64,000 bases of DNA, from positions 38,125-102,124 of the forward strand of contig NZ_BJUY01000006.1 in assembly GCF_007988865.1 (NCBI RefSeq), written 5' to 3'. The first letter of the stretch is position 1, and each line of letters starts with the position of its first letter. The stretch comes from Alkalibacterium kapii (GTDB lineage Bacteria > Bacillota > Bacilli > Lactobacillales > Carnobacteriaceae_A). Both the position numbers and the translations under genes were made by a program. Below the pieces are notes generated by a model. That model worked only from the letters and a program-made list of their open reading frames with translations. It was not told the origin of the DNA and ran no database searches. Of this stretch, positions 55,013 to 62,217 are shown piece after piece.

Positions 55013-55441
55013 GAGTTCGACATCTCGCTCTCAAAAGTGCAGACTCACTCGGGCAGCTGCTCCTGAGTTCGACATTTCGTCCTAAAAACTGCTTACTCAC
55101 TGGGGTAACTGCACGTGAGTTCGACATTTCGCTACCAAAAATGCATACTCATCAAGGTACCTGCTCCTGAGTTCGACATTTCGTCCTAAAAACTGCTTAC
55201 TCACTGAGGTACCTGTTCACGAGTTCGACATTTCACTCTCAAAACTGCATACTCGCCGAGGTAACTGCTTCTGAGTTCGACATTCCACTCTAAAAACTGC
55301 ACACTCACTGAGGTACCTACTCACGAGTTCGACATCTCGATTCAAAAACTGCTTACTCACTGAGGTAACTGTTCACGAGTTCGACATCTCGCTCTCAAAA
55401 GTGCAGACTCACTCGGGCAGCTGCTCCTGAATTCGACATGT
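55013..55441. repeat. 52-bp tandem repeat tract A (GAGTTCGACAT/ACTCAC type), eight full units
   Basis: Units begin with GAGTTCGACA at 55013, 55065, 55117, 55169, 55221, 55273, 55325 and 55377, with a partial unit at 55429 (GAATTCGACA). Every step is exactly 52 bp. Units differ at many positions, yet no indel is visible over eight copies. Units 1 and 8 are almost identical, whereas neighbours differ. ACTC lies about 30 bp into each unit, opposite in sense to the opening GAGT. There is no conserved-repeat/unique-spacer pattern, so it is not a CRISPR array. Confidence 0.95.
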
Positions 55442-55499
55442 CACGTCAAACACCTATTACAGAAGTTATACATGTGCCGGGTTTAGTTTGGAAGTAGTA

Positions 55500-55526
55500 A
55501 AAGCATCCTGATAGGCAGGATGCTTT
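55500..55526. terminator. Terminator after CPG-type ATPase gene
   Basis: AAAGCATCCTG pairs with CAGGATGCTTT around a 5-nt loop, 12 bp past the gene end on the minus strand. Confidence 0.85.
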
Positions 55527-55537
55527 CCTTATTGATC

Positions 55538-57430
55538 TTAAGTTGTTTCGACTCTTACTGCTTGCTCGCGCGTGTCCGTTCTATGCAGGCGATACTTTAG
55601 CAGACGCATACCGTTGAATATCACGACTAGTATACTTCCTTCATGGACCAGCATACCAATGGACATGTTCATCCAGTCACTGAAGAAGACACTCGCTAAG
55701 AGAACAAGGACGACCCCAACAGCAATCACGATATTCTGAACCATATTGCTGACGGTTGCTTTGACTAATCCTAAAGCATGCGGTAGTCGACTGAAATCAG
55801 AGTTCATGAGAACGACATCTGATGTTTCAATAGCGACGTCTGTCCCGCTACCCATAGCGACTCCAATATCGGCCAATGCCAAGGATGGGCTGTCGTTCAC
55901 TCCATCACCAACGAAAGCCACAATCTGTCCTTCTGTTTGAAGCTTTTCAATATAAGCCGACTTATCTTCCGGCAGCATGTGTCCATGTGCTTCAGTTAAC
56001 CCAAGCTCTTCTGCGACTACGTCAACGGTGCCCTGGTTGTCTCCAGAAAGAACGACAAGGTTCTTCACGCCTAATTCTTTCAACTTCAACAGGTCTTGTT
56101 TCACACCTTGTCTGACCTGGTCCCTAATACCCATCAACACATAAAGAACACCATCAACAGCAGTCAGCACTAAAGAGTTCCCGTTTTTTTCCGCTTGTTT
56201 GATATCCTGTTTAGCTTTTGTACTTAATTCAATGCCTTCTTTATCCATTAAAGCGACGTTTCCTACAACGACGCGATGTCCGTCAACTTGCGCAACGATT
56301 CCGCCTCCCTTGACCACTTCTGTTTCAGATACTGGATAAAGTTTAGGTGCCTTTATTTCTTCAAGCACAGCTTTTGCCAGAGGATGATCCGATTCTTTTT
56401 CAACGCTAGCCAGATAATTCAAGGCTTCTTCTGCATACTCTCCATACATTTCTTTCCTGGCTAAACTTGGATTTCCGACAGTCAGAGTTCCTGTTTTATC
56501 AAAAACGATCGTATCCACACGGCTGAAGTCATGGATCACTTCACTTCCTTTTAAAAGTACCCCATGACGGGCACCATTGCCTATGCCAGAAACGTTAGAC
56601 ACTGGAACACCTATAACTAGTGCACCGGGACAGCCCAGAACTAAAATAGTAATAGCCAGTTCAATGTTCTGACTGATCAGCCAGACAACAAGCGACAGAA
56701 CTAAAACGGCAGGTGTGTAGTATTTTGAAAACTTGTCGATAAAGCGTTCTGCTTCGGACTTGGAATCTTGTGCCTCTTCCACCAGTTCGATGATTTTTCC
56801 GAAAGTCGTTTCTTCTCCGACACGGTCCGCACGAATCTGAATGGTACCGTTCTCTAATATTGTTCCCGCGTAAACTTCTGATTCTTCAGTCTTTGTCACT
56901 GGAACGGATTCACCTGTGATACTGGCTTCGTTGATATAGCCTTCTCCTTTAAGAACCGTACCGTCTACGGGAACTTTTGCCCCTGTTTTAACTAGTAGGA
57001 CATCCCCTTCGTCTACTTCATCCACGTCGACTTCTTCAAATTCACCGCTGTCTGTCTGAACAAGGGCGCTCTCTGGTGCCATCTCTGTCAATTCTTTAAT
57101 AGCTGAACGGGTCTGATTCAGAGTTCGCTGTTCCAAGAAATGACCGAAAAGGAACAGAAAAGTCACAATGGCTGACTCTTCAAAGTTCTGTATTAGAAAT
57201 GCCCCAGCGACTGCAATCGTAACCAAGACGTCAATACTGACTACCTTCACCTTGAGTGCCTGGTAGGCTTGTATTGCAATGGGCGCAATCCCAATAATTG
57301 ATGCAATGATCAGTGAGATTTCAAAGACTGCCATGTTTTCCAGAACAAAGCGGCTGAAAAAACCTGTTATGATAAGTAGACCACTTAAAAGCGTGATCAG
57401 CTTCTTTTGACTCAATATAACTTTTTGCAT
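55538..57430 (-). CDS. P1B-type metal ATPase with CPG motif, FNR-box regulated
   Basis: The protein has 630 residues and no N-terminal HMA domain. The TM6 motif is GCPGALVIG near 267, with Gly in place of the second Cys of CPC. The phosphorylation motif DKTGTLTVG, SDHPLAKAV and GDGVNDSPSLA are intact, so ATPase cycling should work. The promoter has an FNR-type box 22 bp upstream of TATACT. Adjacent genes encode a RIC-like protein and a free HMA domain with CPSC, which may act as its metal donor. The cation is uncertain; the motif suggests a site unlike CadA or CopA. Confidence 0.9.
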   Translation of the reverse strand: MQKVILSQKKLITLLSGLLIITGFFSRFVLENMAVFEISLIIASIIGIAPIAIQAYQALKVKVVSIDVLVTIAVAGAFLIQNFEESAIVTFLFLFGHFLEQRTLNQTRSAIKELTEMAPESALVQTDSGEFEEVDVDEVDEGDVLLVKTGAKVPVDGTVLKGEGYINEASITGESVPVTKTEESEVYAGTILENGTIQIRADRVGEETTFGKIIELVEEAQDSKSEAERFIDKFSKYYTPAVLVLSLVVWLISQNIELAITILVLGCPGALVIGVPVSNVSGIGNGARHGVLLKGSEVIHDFSRVDTIVFDKTGTLTVGNPSLARKEMYGEYAEEALNYLASVEKESDHPLAKAVLEEIKAPKLYPVSETEVVKGGGIVAQVDGHRVVVGNVALMDKEGIELSTKAKQDIKQAEKNGNSLVLTAVDGVLYVLMGIRDQVRQGVKQDLLKLKELGVKNLVVLSGDNQGTVDVVAEELGLTEAHGHMLPEDKSAYIEKLQTEGQIVAFVGDGVNDSPSLALADIGVAMGSGTDVAIETSDVVLMNSDFSRLPHALGLVKATVSNMVQNIVIAVGVVLVLLASVFFSDWMNMSIGMLVHEGSILVVIFNGMRLLKYRLHRTDTREQAVRVETT

Positions 57431-57471
57431 GATTATTCCTCCTGTTTTTCTCTTCCCTTGATGTTAAATTA

Positions 57472-57513
57472 AGTATACCCGGTTCTGCCAGCCTTTAACT
57501 TGATAGCCGTCAA
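57472..57513 (-). promoter_or_regulatory. FNR-type box and promoter of CPG ATPase gene
   Basis: On the minus strand TTGACGGCTATCAA (57500-57513) is followed after exactly 22 bp by TATACT (57472-57477). This is a class II activator layout centred near -41.5. One mismatch from TTGAT-N4-ATCAA. Confidence 0.85.
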
Positions 57514-57527
57514 GTCTTGCTTATTTT

Positions 57528-57576
57528 CTTTTTAAAAAAAGAATGATCCCGGAAAGCAATCGATACTCTCCGGGAT
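57528..57576 (-). terminator. Terminator after RIC-like gene
   Basis: ATCCCGGA pairs with TCCGGGAT, and the minus strand continues CATTCTTTTTTT. It separates the HMA-RIC operon from the ATPase gene. Confidence 0.85.
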
Positions 57577-57607
57577 AACAACTCTTTATTCGATTGATTG
57601 TACCTGC

Positions 57608-57901
57608 TTAATTGTAATACGCTCTATCTGACTCAGATAACATACTGTAGACAGCTTCATAGGTTTCGCATGCATCACTTGGCAATGCATAGTGGTTCGT
57701 CACTTGCCGCAGTTCAGTAAATTCTTTATCTAAATCAACCTTATCCACCGTATTATCTTTAACTTTTGCATTCATAGTTTTGAACAATTCGTGTACTCTG
57801 TAGACTTCCGGATGATTTTTTCCGTGGGCCCGCGTTAAAGGCAAGGTGTAAATCTCCAGTTTTGGAAAATGTTCCTTTACAACTGTGTTGAATTCAGTCA
57901 T
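57608..57901 (-). CDS. Short RIC-like (ScdA/YtfE-type) protein
   Basis: The protein has 97 residues. It aligns by motif with part of the di-iron RIC proteins that repair Fe-S clusters: TRAHGKNHPEVYRVHELF near 24-41 and LRQVTNHYALPSDACETYEAVYSML near 66-90 resemble the hemerythrin-like domain. The N-terminal ScdA_N cysteine domain and the last His-containing helix are missing, so a complete di-iron site is doubtful. It follows the HMA gene by 33 bp in an FNR-box operon, which fits a role in iron or nitrosative stress. Function is uncertain. Confidence 0.75.
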   Translation of the reverse strand: MTEFNTVVKEHFPKLEIYTLPLTRAHGKNHPEVYRVHELFKTMNAKVKDNTVDKVDLDKEFTELRQVTNHYALPSDACETYEAVYSMLSESDRAYYN

Positions 57902-57934
57902 TCTCTTTCCTTCTTTCTCTTATCTGATCTTTGA

Positions 57935-58168
57935 TTACGCTGCTTTAACCGTTGATTTAATTACTGGATAACCTAAATCTTCAATCGCTTTTTCAATCTC
58001 TTCTATTGAGATCTTCTCAGAATCAAAGGCTGTCTTCGCTTTACTTGAATTGAAGAGTACCTTAACAGTGTCTTTGTCAACCCCGTCAAGACCTTTCAAT
58101 GCGTTCTCGATTTTCTGTAAACAGCTTGGACATGACAGTGTTTCTAATCTTAATATTGCTTTCTTCAT
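57935..58168 (-). CDS. Free heavy-metal-associated (HMA) domain protein
   Basis: The protein has 77 residues and a ferredoxin-like HMA fold with the metal site LSCPSCLQKIE near residue 12 (CxxC). AAAGGAG lies upstream of the ATG. It heads an operon with the RIC-like gene and is driven by two tandem FNR-box promoters. The neighbouring CPG-type ATPase lacks its own HMA domain, so this protein could deliver metal to it. Copper chaperones of the CopZ type look similar, but the promoter type points to redox or oxygen control. Confidence 0.9.
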   Translation of the reverse strand: MKKAILRLETLSCPSCLQKIENALKGLDGVDKDTVKVLFNSSKAKTAFDSEKISIEEIEKAIEDLGYPVIKSTVKAA

Positions 58169-58224
58169 TTATACTCTCTCCTTTTATAATTGGCGTTTGC
58201 CTTGTCTCTTTCTCCTACAATCCT

Positions 58225-58266
58225 AGTATACGACACGTTCGATTAAATAGAATTGACCGCGATCAA
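58225..58266 (-). promoter_or_regulatory. FNR-type box and proximal promoter of HMA-RIC operon
   Basis: On the minus strand TTGATCGCGGTCAA (58253-58266) is followed after exactly 22 bp by TATACT (58225-58230). One mismatch from the palindromic consensus. Confidence 0.85.
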
Positions 58267-58345
58267 GTTTTCCTATTCTATTTCTTGTGTATCTTTTTCT
58301 GTTGGACCGTAGTTGCTATTTCTTTTCCCTATCTCTTACAGTCAT

Positions 58346-58387
58346 AGTATATGTCACTTGGCGGATATTGAAATTGATCAGCATCAA
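58346..58387 (-). promoter_or_regulatory. FNR-type box and distal promoter of HMA-RIC operon
   Basis: On the minus strand TTGATGCTGATCAA (58374-58387), a perfect TTGAT-N4-ATCAA box, is followed after exactly 22 bp by TATACT (58346-58351). The region resembles the proximal promoter 121 bp downstream, suggesting a local duplication. Confidence 0.88.
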
Positions 58388-58476
58388 TTTTCAAAATAAA
58401 AAAGACCACCCTGTCAGATTTTTAGTCCAACGTTGTGATCTTCGATCGTTTTGTTCGCTTTCATTCATTTACAAAC

Positions 58477-59157
58477 TCATAAAAATAGCAGATTATCTTC
58501 ATCAAGTATTTTTATTTTAGATGAACTGATGCGTTTTATCAGGTTCATTTCTTCCAGTTCTTTTAATTTCCGGCTCACAGTTTCCGGGGTCGTTCCGATA
58601 TAAGAAGCCAAATCCTTTTTTGCCAAAGGAAGGGTAACGATATTTGTCTGACTGTCCGGTCCAAGCAGATCAACGAGATAAGAGGCCAGCCGCTGTTCAG
58701 TCGACTCCGTTGTGAAACGCGTTGCTTGTGTTTCACTTTGATCGACACGTGTGGATAGTTCCTGCAGGATTTTAAGTGAGATCGACGGATATTTAATGAG
58801 TAAAGCCTGGAGATCCGAACGCGTTATCTGGCAGACAGAGGTCGGCTCCATCGCTTCAGCATAGTTTTCATGGACTTTTTCATTAAATAAAGCCAGTTCC
58901 CCTGTAAACTCCCCGGGTCTTAAAACACGAACTAGCTGTTCTTTACCAGACTCGGATAATCGATAAAGACGCAGACTGCCTTTATTGACAATAGTTAAAA
59001 CATCTGACGTCTCTCCGGCATGATAAACTAGCTCACCTTTTTTAAATGACTGCGAGCTTGCCGTTTCCATTATCTCATTCATCTGTTCCGCATCAAGATG
59101 ATTGAATATGGGTACCAGAGAAACACAGCTTTTATGTTCATGGTTTTTGTTAGTCAT
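58477..59157 (-). CDS. Crp/Fnr family transcriptional regulator
   Basis: The protein has 226 residues. A cyclic-nucleotide-binding-like beta barrel (about 15-125: KKGELVYHAGETSDVLTIVNKGSLRLYRLS, PGEFTGELALF) leads to a long helix and a winged helix with LAKKDLASYIGTTPETVSRKLKELEE near 178-203. The recognition helix TTPETVSRKLKEL resembles FNR (E-x-x-S-R), matching the TTGAT boxes nearby. Only two Cys residues are visible (11 and about 109), not the four of FNR, so it may sense redox by thiols, like the FlpA/FLP proteins of lactobacilli. It seems autoregulated. Confidence 0.92.
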   Translation of the reverse strand: MTNKNHEHKSCVSLVPIFNHLDAEQMNEIMETASSQSFKKGELVYHAGETSDVLTIVNKGSLRLYRLSESGKEQLVRVLRPGEFTGELALFNEKVHENYAEAMEPTSVCQITRSDLQALLIKYPSISLKILQELSTRVDQSETQATRFTTESTEQRLASYLVDLLGPDSQTNIVTLPLAKKDLASYIGTTPETVSRKLKELEEMNLIKRISSSKIKILDEDNLLFL

Positions 59158-59222
59158 ATGATCTATCCTTTCTCAAAAGATATTCTTGCTTTTCAGACAC
59201 TCATCATTTCTGTGTTAAACTC

Positions 59223-59264
59223 ATCATACCATAGAATATATGGACAGCGATTGATTTATATCAA
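59223..59264 (-). promoter_or_regulatory. FNR-type box and promoter of the Crp/Fnr gene
   Basis: TTGATTTATATCAA (59251-59264) is a perfect box. On the minus strand it is followed after exactly 22 bp by TATGAT (59223-59228), giving the regulator an autoactivating class II promoter. It also lies 24 bp before the plus-strand TauE/SafE gene start, where it could repress that gene. Confidence 0.88.
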
Positions 59265-59287
59265 GTATTTTATCGAGGAGAAATATT

Positions 59288-60037
59288 ATGGACTATTCAA
59301 CTCTTTTACTTATTATCGTGGCAGTATTTCTAGGATCACTTATGCGTTCTACTTTAGGATTCGGCGATTCAGTTGTGAGCATGCCGCTTCTAGCGTTACT
59401 GCCGATTCCTTTTTCCACTGCTGTTTCGCTAGTGGGTCTCATCGGGTGCTTGGTCGCATTATTTTCGATTTTTTCAGGGTATAAACATTTCGATAAAATT
59501 ATCCTTATCAAGTTATCTCTGGCAACTTTGTCTGGAATACCATTTGGCCTGCTTCTGGTCCGCTCCGTAGAAAGAAGATGGATCAGCCTTATCCTCGGTA
59601 CACTTCTTATTCTTTATTCGATTTACTCTTTCATCGGCCCAAAAAGTCATCAAAAGTCAATTGCAAAAAAATTTCAGAACACATCTTTAGGAATCCCTTT
59701 TGGCTTCTTTTCAGGAATGCTTGGCAGTGCCTATAATATGAATGGCATCCCAATCGTTCTTTATGCTACACTAAGCAATTGGTCTCCAAACAAATTTAAA
59801 GACACACTACAGACTCATTTTTTGTTCTCAAGTCTATTCATTGTGTTCAGCCATTTTCTAAGTGGCTTCTGGACAAGGGAATTAGGTATTTATTTTCTAT
59901 CGTCGCTTCCCGCTGTTTTTGCAGCTATTTTATTAGGAAACTATCTCTATAGTAAAATTAATGTTCTCAGGTTCAAACGATATGTACTCTTTTTTATATT
60001 TATATTGGGCCTATTTACATTTATTGATTTTCTTTAG
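59288..60037 (+). CDS. TauE/SafE family permease
   Basis: The protein has 249 residues with about eight helices in two repeats. The start MDYSTLLLIIVAVFLGSLMRSTLGFGDSVVSMPLL contains the family motif GFGDS-V-x-MPLL, and the second repeat has GFFSGMLGSAYNMNGIPIVLY. Family members export sulfite, sulfoacetate or related anions. A GAGGAG ribosome binding site precedes the ATG. The gene is divergent from the Crp/Fnr regulator gene and shares its FNR-type box, so redox control is plausible. Confidence 0.88.
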   Translation: MDYSTLLLIIVAVFLGSLMRSTLGFGDSVVSMPLLALLPIPFSTAVSLVGLIGCLVALFSIFSGYKHFDKIILIKLSLATLSGIPFGLLLVRSVERRWISLILGTLLILYSIYSFIGPKSHQKSIAKKFQNTSLGIPFGFFSGMLGSAYNMNGIPIVLYATLSNWSPNKFKDTLQTHFLFSSLFIVFSHFLSGFWTRELGIYFLSSLPAVFAAILLGNYLYSKINVLRFKRYVLFFIFILGLFTFIDFL

Positions 60038-60143
60038 AGAGTATTTACTCAAATTGGGCTATCAAGAGGCTATCTTTGCACAAAGTGGAGCTTTTTTATT
60101 ACTTACAATTGTCACTTGACAAGAAGAGTAATACAGAACAAGG

Positions 60144-60181
60144 AAATCTAAAGTAATTTTTTTCATTGTCACTTTAGATTT
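60144..60181. terminator. Hairpin between TauE/SafE and methyltransferase genes
   Basis: AAATCTAAAGT pairs with ACTTTAGATTT (11 bp) between convergent genes. The flanking T-runs are short. Confidence 0.6.
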
Positions 60182-60198
60182 ATAATTAATCAGCCGCA

Positions 60199-60843
60199 TC
60201 ATTTCAATTTAAAAGTTGTATAGCGATAATCATCACAGTAAACCATTTCAAAGCCCACTTTTTCCGCTACGATTTCCATTGTTCTGGGAGTGAAAAAAGA
60301 GATATGTGTAAAGTCTCTTATATAGTGCCAGCCCCAAAATTTTCCCTCATCTTCTGGATGGAAGAGTGTCATCACAGCCAGGATACTTTTTTCATCCATC
60401 AGCGATTTAAGTTCAGCAAAAAGATCCAATGGTTCTGGAATATGTTCTACCACTTCTGTTGTTGTGATCAGATCAAAGGTATGGCCAGGATAGACGCGCT
60501 CTGGAGCATAAAACAGATCATAGATGGCGACGTTATAACCGTAATCCCGTTCCAAAAGCTGAGCTAACACTGGACTGGGACCACTTCCGTAATCAAAGGC
60601 TTTTTTTCCTTCATTGACAAATGGAAGGACTGCTGCATTCAGGAACTTCTCGAAAAATGCAACATATCTGGGATCGTCAATTGAATTTTCATGCTGTTCA
60701 TATTGCTTGAGTTCTTTTTCTGAAGTCAAATAAAACGTTGGATCCTTGGCAATAAAATGACAATTCAAGCATTCATGAAAGATGTGTCCGTTACTTGGAT
60801 GCTCTAGTTTTTTTGTTTGATGCTGACAAATTTTACACTGCAT
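60199..60843 (-). CDS. Class I SAM-dependent methyltransferase with N-terminal zinc-ribbon-like motif
   Basis: The protein has 214 residues. The N terminus holds CKIC and CLNC pairs (residues 3-6 and 26-29), a likely zinc ribbon. The SAM motif FDYGSGPSPVLAQLL lies near 84, an acidic post-motif at AIYDLFY near 107 and TTTEVVEHIPEPLDLF near 126. It resembles methyltransferase_23-type proteins. The substrate is unknown. It is a single gene. Similar proteins with zinc motifs act in sugar or O-antigen pathways, but no such genes are nearby. Confidence 0.85.
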   Translation of the reverse strand: MQCKICQHQTKKLEHPSNGHIFHECLNCHFIAKDPTFYLTSEKELKQYEQHENSIDDPRYVAFFEKFLNAAVLPFVNEGKKAFDYGSGPSPVLAQLLERDYGYNVAIYDLFYAPERVYPGHTFDLITTTEVVEHIPEPLDLFAELKSLMDEKSILAVMTLFHPEDEGKFWGWHYIRDFTHISFFTPRTMEIVAEKVGFEMVYCDDYRYTTFKLK

Positions 60844-60979
60844 ACTGACATTCTCCTCTAACTTGTTGCTCTCCCCATCCTATCATATTTTTGTGAACTT
60901 TACTTTTTTGATTATTATTTTCAATCAGTTATGGTATGATAATAGAGATACAAATTTTTGTGATTTGGAAGGAGATAAA

Positions 60980-61624
60980 ATGTCTGTGATTGTTTTAGCA
61001 GGAATGATAGGTGCCGGAAAAAGTACGTACACTACTCTGATATCAAATAAATTAAACAGTAAAGCTTTTTATGAACATGTCGACGATAACGCAATATTAG
61101 AAAAATTTTATGATGATCCAAAACGCTGGGCGTTTTCTTTACAAATATTCTTCTTGAATACGCGCTTTAGAAGTATTAAAGAGGCCTTGGTACATAGACA
61201 TAACGTTCTGGACCGTTCGATTTATGAAGATGCTTTGTTTACACGCATTAATTACGAGCAGGGAAATATGAGCGAAGCAGAAATGACTTTGTATACTGAC
61301 TTATTGGAGAATATGATGGAAGAAATTGACGGAATGCCTAAAAAAGGTCCCGATCTACTGATTTATCTCAGAGGTTCTTTGGATACTCACTTGGAGCGTA
61401 TCAAGAAACGTGGACGTCCGTTTGAGCAGATCGAAGGAAATCCCGAGCTGCTTGAATATTATAAGAGTCTGCATAGCCGCTACGACGGCTGGTTTGCTGA
61501 ATACGACAAGAGCCCGACTCTAGTGATCGATATCGATAAAGTCAACTTGGATAACCCTGGTGATGAAGCATTCGTGATGGAACAAGTCAGAAAAGCCTTG
61601 GAGAAACAAAAACAACACGTTTAA
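60980..61624 (+). CDS. Deoxynucleoside kinase (deoxyadenosine/deoxyguanosine type)
   Basis: The protein has 214 residues from the ATG at 60980, chosen for its GGAAGGAG site; the longer frame from 60863 has none. The P-loop AGMIGAGKST is near residue 7, the ERS-like motif reads LDRSIYEDALF near 83, and the lid region KKRGRPFEQ is near 146. This matches the dNK family of Lactobacillales (Dgk/Dak), which phosphorylates deoxyribonucleosides for salvage. A terminator follows. Often these organisms have two paired kinases; only one is present here. Confidence 0.92.
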   Translation: MSVIVLAGMIGAGKSTYTTLISNKLNSKAFYEHVDDNAILEKFYDDPKRWAFSLQIFFLNTRFRSIKEALVHRHNVLDRSIYEDALFTRINYEQGNMSEAEMTLYTDLLENMMEEIDGMPKKGPDLLIYLRGSLDTHLERIKKRGRPFEQIEGNPELLEYYKSLHSRYDGWFAEYDKSPTLVIDIDKVNLDNPGDEAFVMEQVRKALEKQKQHV

Positions 61625-61630
61625 ATGATT

Positions 61631-61663
61631 AAAAGCTTCTCAAATCAACGAGAAGCTTTTTTC
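61631..61663 (+). terminator. Terminator after deoxynucleoside kinase gene
   Basis: AAAAGCTTCTC pairs with GAGAAGCTTTT and is followed by TT. Confidence 0.85.
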
Positions 61664-61692
61664 ATACACGTGCAATCAAGGAGCGGGAAACA

Positions 61693-62217
61693 ATGAGTCA
61701 GATTTTATACTATACATTAGTGAAACAGGATCACTGGTCCTTTTATATTGTTTGCACAAACAATGCCCTCTGCTTTGTGGGTTCCAGTCCAGCTTCTCTG
61801 GAGGAAATGACTGATTGGGTCTCGTTTTACTTTAAAGAAGCCGAGCTCATTAAGGACGACCAGGTGCTGGAGCCTTTTAGAAAAGAATTTATTTCTTATT
61901 TAAATAAGGAAAGACAGACTTTCACTTTCGATACTCTTTTTTTAAACGGAACAGATTTTCAGAAAAAAGTATGGAACAGCTTGAAAACTATTCCATACGG
62001 TGAACGGACGACTTATGGTGAGCTGGCGGTTTCTATTGGTTATTCCGACAAAGCCGCTCGGGCTGTAGGATCTGCTTTGAGCGCTAATCCTTTGCTCATC
62101 GTTTATCCTTGTCATAGAGTCGTGCCGAAATCGTCAGCTTCCAAAGGCTTTCGCGGTGGTCTCTTAATGAAAGAACATTTACTAGCGTTAGAATCTACAG
62201 ATGATTCGCTTTTTTAG
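61693..62217 (+). CDS. ogt: Methylated-DNA-protein-cysteine methyltransferase
   Basis: The protein removes O6-alkyl groups from guanine by transferring them to its own Cys. It has 174 residues. The acceptor site YPCHRVVPKS is near residue 138 and the DNA-binding helix region PYGERTTYGELAVSIGYSDKAARAVGSAL is near 102-130. The N-terminal ribonuclease-H-like domain is short but present. The start has a GGAGCGGG-like ribosome binding site. Its stop overlaps the stop of the convergent gdh gene by 4 bp. Confidence 0.95.
   Translation: MSQILYYTLVKQDHWSFYIVCTNNALCFVGSSPASLEEMTDWVSFYFKEAELIKDDQVLEPFRKEFISYLNKERQTFTFDTLFLNGTDFQKKVWNSLKTIPYGERTTYGELAVSIGYSDKAARAVGSALSANPLLIVYPCHRVVPKSSASKGFRGGLLMKEHLLALESTDDSLF

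Noticed and set aside
55013..55441. CRISPR array
   Set aside because: There is no conserved repeat separated by unique spacers: variation is spread over the whole 52-bp unit, and no cas genes are nearby.
58099..58520. Short plus-strand frames over the FNR promoter region
   Set aside because: They cover two promoters and lack ribosome binding sites.
59098..59484. 128-residue plus-strand frame overlapping the Crp/Fnr gene and the TauE/SafE gene
   Set aside because: It covers the divergent promoter and the start of a well-supported gene in another frame.
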